Source: an uncultured Collinsella sp. (lineage in GTDB: Bacteria > Actinomycetota > Coriobacteriia > Coriobacteriales > Coriobacteriaceae). From it: a DNA stretch of 5,751 nucleotides. Under the pieces are notes generated by a model. It saw only the letters and a program-made list of their open reading frames with translations, was not told the origin of the DNA and did no database searches. This document shows positions 1-5,751 of this stretch, one piece after another (positions within the stretch are counted from its first letter, which is position 1; each line of letters starts with the position of its first letter). The stretch spans positions 1 to 5,751 of the forward strand of contig CABUMU010000113.1 of the NCBI GenBank assembly GCA_902492855.1, written 5' to 3'. The position numbers and the translations under genes are program-made.

Positions 1-1537
<1,537 letters not shown>

Positions 1538-1545
1538 ATGCCCTG

Positions 1546-1551
1546 CTCCTT
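1546..1551 (-). promoter_or_regulatory. Shine-Dalgarno of the ABC-F gene
   Basis: On the minus strand this reads AAGGAG, 8 nt before the ATG at 1537. It fixes the start of the ABC-F gene, and the protein then begins MAILLGCDSV, a normal ABC-F N-terminus. Confidence 0.8.
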
Positions 1552-1572
1552 CGTAGAAATTCAACGTTGTCC

Positions 1573-1578
1573 ATGATA
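1573..1578 (-). promoter_or_regulatory. Possible -10 box for the ABC-F gene
   Basis: The minus strand reads TATCAT, five of six matches to TATAAT. It sits between the upstream hairpin and the ribosome binding site and would give a short leader of roughly 30 nt. The hexamer 17 bp upstream (TGGTTT) is a poor -35 match, so the call rests on the -10 match and on the need for a promoter after the pst terminator. Confidence 0.3.
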
Positions 1579-1597
1579 GCAGCGAGCCCCACCCCAA

Positions 1598-1632
1598 ACC
1601 ACCACGAAGGTGCCTGTCCCCTTTGTGGTGGT
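1598..1632. repeat. 35-bp hairpin, REP-like intergenic element
   Basis: Arms ACCACCACGAAGG (1598-1610) and CCTTTGTGGTGGT (1620-1632) pair over 13 positions, with one G:T position, around the 9-nt loop TGCCTGTCC. No long T-run follows on either strand, and a better terminator stands 18 nt upstream in the direction of transcription, so a terminator role is unlikely. It resembles dispersed intergenic palindromes with a GGGGACAGGCACC-like core that I recall from bacterial genomes. Membership of such a family is inferred, since there is only one copy here. Confidence 0.6.
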
Positions 1633-1649
1633 CGGTCTGGCAGCGACAC

Positions 1650-1686
1650 AAAAAGGCGGGCCATCTCGCAAAAGAGATAACCCGCC
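1650..1686 (-). terminator. Rho-independent terminator of the pst operon
   Basis: In the minus-strand transcript, arm GGCGGGTTATCTC (1686-1674) pairs with GAGATGGCCCGCC (1667-1655) over 13 bp, including two adjacent G:U pairs. The loop is 6 nt and five U residues follow (1654-1650). It lies 56 nt after the pstB stop. There is no matching T-run on the other strand, so it works in one direction and closes the pst operon. Confidence 0.9.
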
Positions 1687-1742
1687 CCTCCAATCAGTCC
1701 CGTGGCAACCGTGGCCGCCGCGGGCCTCAAGCATGTCCCGGA

Positions 1743-2611
<869 letters not shown>

Positions 2612-2615
<4 letters not shown>

Positions 2616-3538
2616 TCGGCCGTCATCTTCCTTGCCAGTTGCTTGCCCACAATGCGGGCGATTACGTTAAACAGCAGCACGCAAATCATCAGCAGTGCAG
2701 CGGTGCCCCAAACGATCTGCTGGGCCTCGGGGCTGCCCTCGCCGTAAATCTTGTAGATGTGCACGGCGAGCGACTCACCGGGGCGGAACACGTTCCAAGC
2801 GCAGGTGGGGCTCGACAGGTTAAAGCTCAAGAAGTTCAAACGCACCGGCGAGCTCATGCCCGAGGTAAAGAGCAGAGCCGCGGCCTCGCCAAACACGCGG
2901 CCGGCCGAAAGCACGATGCCGGTCACGATGGCAGGCATGGCCTCGGGGATCAGGATGTGCAGCGTGGCCTCCCAGCGGGTAAGGCCCATGGCCAGGCACG
3001 CATCGCGCTGGGCCTGCGGCACGTCCTCGAGCGCCTGCTGGATCACGCGCACCAGGATGGGAATGTTGAACATGGTGAGCGCGACGGCGCCGGAGATGAT
3101 GGAGTACTTCCAGCCCAGCTGCACCGAGAACACCAGGAAACCGAACATGCCGACAACGATGGAAGGCAGCGAGGACAGCGTCTCGATGGCGGTGGAAGCG
3201 ATGTCGCGGATGGGACCGTCCGGCGCGTACTCAACCAAAAAGACCGCGCCGCCCAGGCTGATGGGCACCGAGATGATCAGGGTGATCAGCAGCAGATAGA
3301 ACGATTCGAACAGCTGGTAGAGTACGCCGCCCTGAGTTCCGTTGGCGCGCGACGGCTGCGTGAGAAAACCCGGCTGGAACAGCGTCGAGATGCCCTCGAA
3401 CAGGATATAGGCCACCATGGAGACGACGATGAGCATGACGATGGCGATGATTGCCGTCAGCACGCCCGTGGCGATGCGATCCTGCTTTTGGACGCGCCCG
3501 AGTCTCGCCTCGTCGATATGGATGCGCGTGCTAGCCAC
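2612..3538 (-). CDS. pstA: Phosphate ABC transporter permease PstA
   Basis: This is one of the two membrane subunits forming the phosphate channel. It has 308 residues, close to the usual length. Hydrophobic segments lie near 24-47, 78-102, 122-140, 146-166, 200-222 and 277-298, consistent with six spans. The cytoplasmic EAA loop that docks with PstB is at about 174-206 (DACLAMGLTRWEATLHIL, then IPEAMP) and is followed by GRVFGEAA (213-220). The start is GTG at 3538, overlapping the pstC stop by 8 nt, with AAGGGGG 9 nt upstream. No ATG lies nearby (the next Met is residue 35), so the GTG is preferred. Its place after pstC and before pstB, and the loop RIIVP-type region around FNIPILVR (157-164), separate it from PstC. 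Confidence 0.95.
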
Positions 3539-4439
3539 GAGCCTTCGCCCCCTTGCGGCCGATAATGTGGATGATCAGGATGAAGATGAGGCTCATACCC
3601 ATCAGCAGCAGACCGAGCGCCCACAGAACATCGTCCTGGGCCGAACCCTCGGCATAGACTGCCATAGACGTGGTGAGCGTGGTGGTGATGGTCGAGGCCG
3701 GCGACAGCAGCGACGTCGGCATGGCCTCGATGCCGCCGATGACCATGCGCACGGCGAGTGTCTCGCCAAAGGCGCGCGTCATGCCAAGGATGACCGCAGT
3801 CATGAGCGACGGCATGGCGGACTTGAGCACCACGTGCCAGATGGTCTGCCAGCGGGTGTAGCCCAGCGCGAGCGAGCCCTGACGGTAGCCGTCGGGCACG
3901 GCGCGCAGGCCATCGACCGAAAGGGTGGTCATCGTCGGCAGGATCATGACAGCCAGCACGATGGCGCCGGGCAGGATGCCCAGACCCGTGCTCACGTGGA
4001 AAACGGACTTCATAAGTCCGACGACCACGTGAAAGCCAATCAGTCCAAAGACGACCGAGGGAATGCCGGTCAAAAGCTCAATAAGCGGCTGAAAGACCTT
4101 GGAACCAAATTTGGGTTGGATCTCGACCGCAAAGATGGCGGAGCCGATGGCGATGGGCAGCGCGATGAGCGTGGAGAGCACCATGACCGCAAACGAGGTG
4201 ACGATCAGGGGCAGGGCGCCGGTATAGGGCAGACCGTTTTCGGCTGTGTTGGCCAGGTCCCACTTGGTGCCGGTGAAGAACTCGACAACCGAAACGCCAT
4301 CCTTGAGAAAAGCCGAGAGGCCCTTTTGGGCGACCATGAAGATAAGCGCGGCAACGACAAGCGTCACGAGCGCTACGCACGCGCCCGTGACGCCCAGGCC
4401 CACGTTCTCAAGGTCGCGCTTTGGCAGCTGTTTTGCCAT
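3531..4439 (-). CDS. pstC: Phosphate ABC transporter permease PstC
   Basis: This is the second channel-forming membrane subunit of the phosphate importer. It has 302 residues. Hydrophobic spans lie near 14-37, 74-104, 116-141, 153-172, 208-228 and 270-294. The EAA loop is at about 182-215 (PDGYRQGSLALGYTRW, then LKSAMPSL), followed by the PstC-type TRAFGETLAV (221-230). The stretch ELLTGIPSVVFGLIGF (121-136) is also typical of PstC. The extracytoplasmic segment around 45-72 (VVEFFTGTKW) is the usual N-terminal PstC loop. The ATG at 4439 has GGAAAGG 6 nt upstream and lies 25 nt after pstS. The gene overlaps pstA by 8 nt, so the two permeases are probably made in coupled amounts. Confidence 0.97.
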   Translation of the reverse strand: MAKQLPKRDLENVGLGVTGACVALVTLVVAALIFMVAQKGLSAFLKDGVSVVEFFTGTKWDLANTAENGLPYTGALPLIVTSFAVMVLSTLIALPIAIGSAIFAVEIQPKFGSKVFQPLIELLTGIPSVVFGLIGFHVVVGLMKSVFHVSTGLGILPGAIVLAVMILPTMTTLSVDGLRAVPDGYRQGSLALGYTRWQTIWHVVLKSAMPSLMTAVILGMTRAFGETLAVRMVIGGIEAMPTSLLSPASTITTTLTTSMAVYAEGSAQDDVLWALGLLLMGMSLIFILIIHIIGRKGAKARG

Positions 4440-4464
4440 TGCAAACCTTTCCGGGGGCGATTAC

Positions 4465-5403
4465 TTATTTAGCAGAGACCTTGCCGCTGGCGTCCTTGAC
4501 GACCTTCATGGCAGAGACGGGGATAAAGCCCTGCTCCTCGACGAGCTTGCCCTGGACATCGTCGGAAAGCATGAACTCCAAGAAGGCCTTGGTGGCCTCG
4601 TCGGCGTCCTTAGCGCAGTACATGTGCTCGGTCGCCCAGATCTTAAAGGAGTCGTCGGTGACGTTTGCGCTCTTGGGCTCGACGCCCTCGACCTTGATGG
4701 CGTTGAACTTGGAGTCATCGAAGTGCGAGAAGTCCAGGTAGGAGATGGCGTTGTCAGTGCTGCCCATCTGAGTCTGGACATCGCCGGACTTGTCGAGCTC
4801 GGCGTCGCCCTTAAAGTCGACTGCCTCGTCGCCAAAGACGGCAGCCTCGAAGGTGGCGCGGGTACCGGAACCGGCCTTGCGGTTGAGAACGACGATGGTG
4901 GCGTCGTCGCCGCCGACCTCCTTCCAGTTGGTGATCTGGCCGGAGAAGATGCCCTTGAGCTGCTCGAGGGACAGGTCGTCGACCTTCACGTTCTTAGAGA
5001 CGACGGGACCCATGCCCACGACGGCGACCTCGTGGTCGACGAGGTTCTTGACTTGATCGGCCTCGAGCTTGGTCTCGGCGAAGACGTCGGAGTTACCGAT
5101 CGTGACGGTGCCGGCGGCAACAGCGGTCAGACCTTTGCCCGAACCGTTGCCTGAGCCGGAGACGGAGACGTCGGGGTTGGCATCCATGAACTTCTCGGCA
5201 GCGGCCTCGACGAGAGCCTGGAACGAGGAGGCACCGTCGTAGGTCACCTCGCCGGAGACGGACTCGGCAGCAGCGGCGCTACCCTTGTCGGCGGCGTCGG
5301 ATGCGCCTGCGCCGCCGCAGCCAACGAGACCGAGACCGACGATGCTGGCAAGACCACCAGCAAGGCCGAGGAACTGACGACGAGAATAAGCCTGATCGAG
5401 CAT
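4465..5403 (-). CDS. pstS: Phosphate-binding lipoprotein PstS, Tat-type signal
   Basis: This is the extracytoplasmic receptor that binds phosphate and delivers it to PstC-PstA. From the ATG at 5403 it has 312 residues. The N-terminus combines a twin-arginine motif SRRQFLG (7-13), a hydrophobic stretch (14-27) and a lipobox LVGC, predicting lipidation at Cys29. A low-complexity Ala/Gly/Ser/Asp linker (30-50) follows. Phosphate-site segments characteristic of PstS are visible: GASS (57-60), SGSGNGSGKG (82-91), NSD (104-106) and RKAGSGT (175-181). The stretch LKGIFSGQITNWKEV (149-163) is typical of the family. In-frame ATGs at 5421 and 5493 were rejected because neither has a good ribosome site and both would push the RR motif inward. 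This is the first gene of the operon. It is probably induced by phosphate limitation, as in the family generally. Confidence 0.97.
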   Translation of the reverse strand: MLDQAYSRRQFLGLAGGLASIVGLGLVGCGGAGASDAADKGSAAAAESVSGEVTYDGASSFQALVEAAAEKFMDANPDVSVSGSGNGSGKGLTAVAAGTVTIGNSDVFAETKLEADQVKNLVDHEVAVVGMGPVVSKNVKVDDLSLEQLKGIFSGQITNWKEVGGDDATIVVLNRKAGSGTRATFEAAVFGDEAVDFKGDAELDKSGDVQTQMGSTDNAISYLDFSHFDDSKFNAIKVEGVEPKSANVTDDSFKIWATEHMYCAKDADEATKAFLEFMLSDDVQGKLVEEQGFIPVSAMKVVKDASGKVSAK

Positions 5404-5408
5404 GATCT

Positions 5409-5414
5409 TCCTTT
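5409..5414 (-). promoter_or_regulatory. Shine-Dalgarno deciding the pstS start
   Basis: The minus strand reads AAAGGA, 5 nt before the ATG at 5403. It favours this start over two in-frame upstream ATGs (5421, 5493), and it gives a signal peptide with the RR motif at residues 8-9. Confidence 0.8.
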
Positions 5415-5428
5415 CGTACATGCGAATC

Positions 5429-5512
5429 GCGGGCACCCTGCCCGCTTTGCTGTTTGGAAAGATACGGCCTCGATCGGGCAGTGCCCGCGCCAACTGCGGT
5501 TTTTTACGGGCA
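5429..5512 (-). promoter_or_regulatory. pstS leader with five alternating complementary GC segments
   Basis: On the minus strand TGCCCG occurs at 5512-5507, 5480-5475 and, as TGCCCGC, at 5435-5429. Its complement CGGGCA occurs at 5487-5482 and, as GCGGGCA, at 5445-5439. The last pair forms a 7-bp hairpin with a GGG loop only 14 nt upstream of the ribosome site. The middle pair forms a short hairpin at 5487-5475. Because every copy can pair with its neighbours, alternative folds are possible. Whether this is a regulatory leader, an operator or GC-rich coincidence cannot be told from one sequence, and the transcription start is not identified. Confidence 0.35.
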
Positions 5513-5546
5513 TCTGATAGACCCTTACCGCAAGCGCAGCACGGCC

Positions 5547-5563
5547 TTTACAAACGAATAACA
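5547..5563. promoter_or_regulatory. Possible PhoP-box-like direct repeat
   Basis: The plus strand has TTTACA (5547-5552) and ATAACA (5558-5563) exactly 11 bp apart, inside the wider repeat TTACAAAC / TAACAAAC. PhoP/PhoB-type regulators bind hexamer-like direct repeats with 11-bp periodicity (TTAACA-like in Bacillus). Location upstream of pstS suits this. Another TTTACA at 5590-5595 is 43 bp from the first, one base off the 11-bp phase. Only two clear repeat units are seen, and no convincing -10 box was placed beside them. Confidence 0.3.
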
Positions 5564-5605
5564 AACCCGGCATTTAGCGTGGCGCGCCTTTTACACCAGA
5601 GGAAG

Positions 5606-5663
5606 GTAGTCATTGGAGACAGTCTTGTTTGACTAGTCATTTAAGAACGTCCCCAACGACTAC
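5606..5663. repeat. 58-bp near-perfect interrupted palindrome
   Basis: Arms 5606-5626 and 5643-5663 match as inverted repeats at 17 of 21 positions. They are centred on a perfect 10-bp palindrome, TGACTAGTCA (5630-5639), at exactly the same dyad. Three of the four arm mismatches become G:U pairs in a minus-strand transcript. The arms contain TTGGGGACGTTCTT and its variant TTGGAGACAGTCTT when read in the same sense. It lies about 200 nt upstream of pstS. It could be a dispersed REP-type element or a large operator. Confidence 0.65.
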
Positions 5664-5727
5664 TTGCGACCAAGGCAACGCCGATGTCTTGGCAACGACA
5701 GACACTATGACCCAATCCGAGGGCACT

Positions 5728-5751
5728 AAAAAGATAGGAGCCCCCGCTCGT
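5728..5751 (-). terminator. Possible 3' half of an upstream gene's terminator
   Basis: Read on the minus strand, the window opens with AGCGGGGGCTCC (5748-5737), then TATC and five T residues (5732-5728). This is the shape of the descending arm and U-tract of a Rho-independent terminator whose first arm would lie just outside the window. The matching arm cannot be seen, so this is a conjecture about the neighbouring gene. Confidence 0.35.

Larger units (their letters stand above)
5404..5751. other. Gene-free region upstream of pstS
   Basis: No credible coding sequence is seen here on either strand. Open frames such as 5402-5632 on the plus strand have no ribosome site and no recognisable protein character. 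The region carries the possible terminator half, the 58-bp palindrome, the 11-bp-spaced repeat and the GC-segment leader described separately. The pstS promoter must lie here. I found no well-matched -35/-10 pair, which would fit an activator-dependent promoter but does not prove one. Confidence 0.7.

Noticed and set aside
5404..5493. Upstream ATGs giving a longer PstS (5421 or 5493)
   Set aside because: Neither has a good ribosome site. The start at 5403 has one and gives a normal twin-arginine lipoprotein signal.
5478..5505. Plus-strand hairpin GCAGT/ACTGC followed by six T residues
   Set aside because: The stem is only 5 bp with a 10-nt loop and a 2-nt gap before the T-run, and no plus-strand gene needs terminating here.
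5674..5697. Direct repeat GGCAACG (5674-5680 and 5691-5697) with CCAAG/CTTGG inverted bits
   Set aside because: It is short, has no periodic third copy and no clear relation to a promoter, so it is likely chance.

Overview
The window is GC-rich, with strong G/C preference at third codon positions. It reads as ordinary chromosome from a high-GC Gram-positive bacterium. The twin-arginine lipoprotein form of PstS, the Uup-like ABC-F protein and the intergenic palindromes best suit a Coriobacteriia-type actinobacterium such as Collinsella. That placement is from recollection of family style and is moderate at best. All credible genes lie on the minus strand, so transcription runs from right to left.

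Layout from the right edge, in transcription order: (1) 5751-5404 is a gene-free region of about 350 bases. It holds what may be the 3' half of an upstream gene's terminator, a 58-bp near-perfect interrupted palindrome, an 11-bp-spaced repeat resembling a PhoP box, and a leader with five alternating complementary GC segments. (2) 5403-1743 is a compact high-affinity phosphate uptake operon, pstS-pstC-pstA-pstB. The genes are separated by 25 nt or overlap by 8 nt and 4 nt. (3) 1686-1650 is a strong Rho-independent terminator directly after pstB, so no phoU is present in this operon. (4) 1632-1598 is a second hairpin of repeat-element type. (5) 1537 to the left edge is an ABC-F ATPase with two nucleotide-binding domains; its C-terminus lies outside the window.

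The four Pst proteins form one ABC importer. Lipid-anchored PstS captures inorganic phosphate outside the membrane, PstC and PstA form the channel, and PstB hydrolyses ATP. The ABC-F protein has no membrane domain. It belongs to a family acting on ribosomes and appears to be a separate transcription unit.

I see no phage, CRISPR, toxin, transposase gene or RNA gene. The gene content is conventional, and the features most worth a second look are the non-coding structures upstream of pstS and in the pstB/ABC-F gap.
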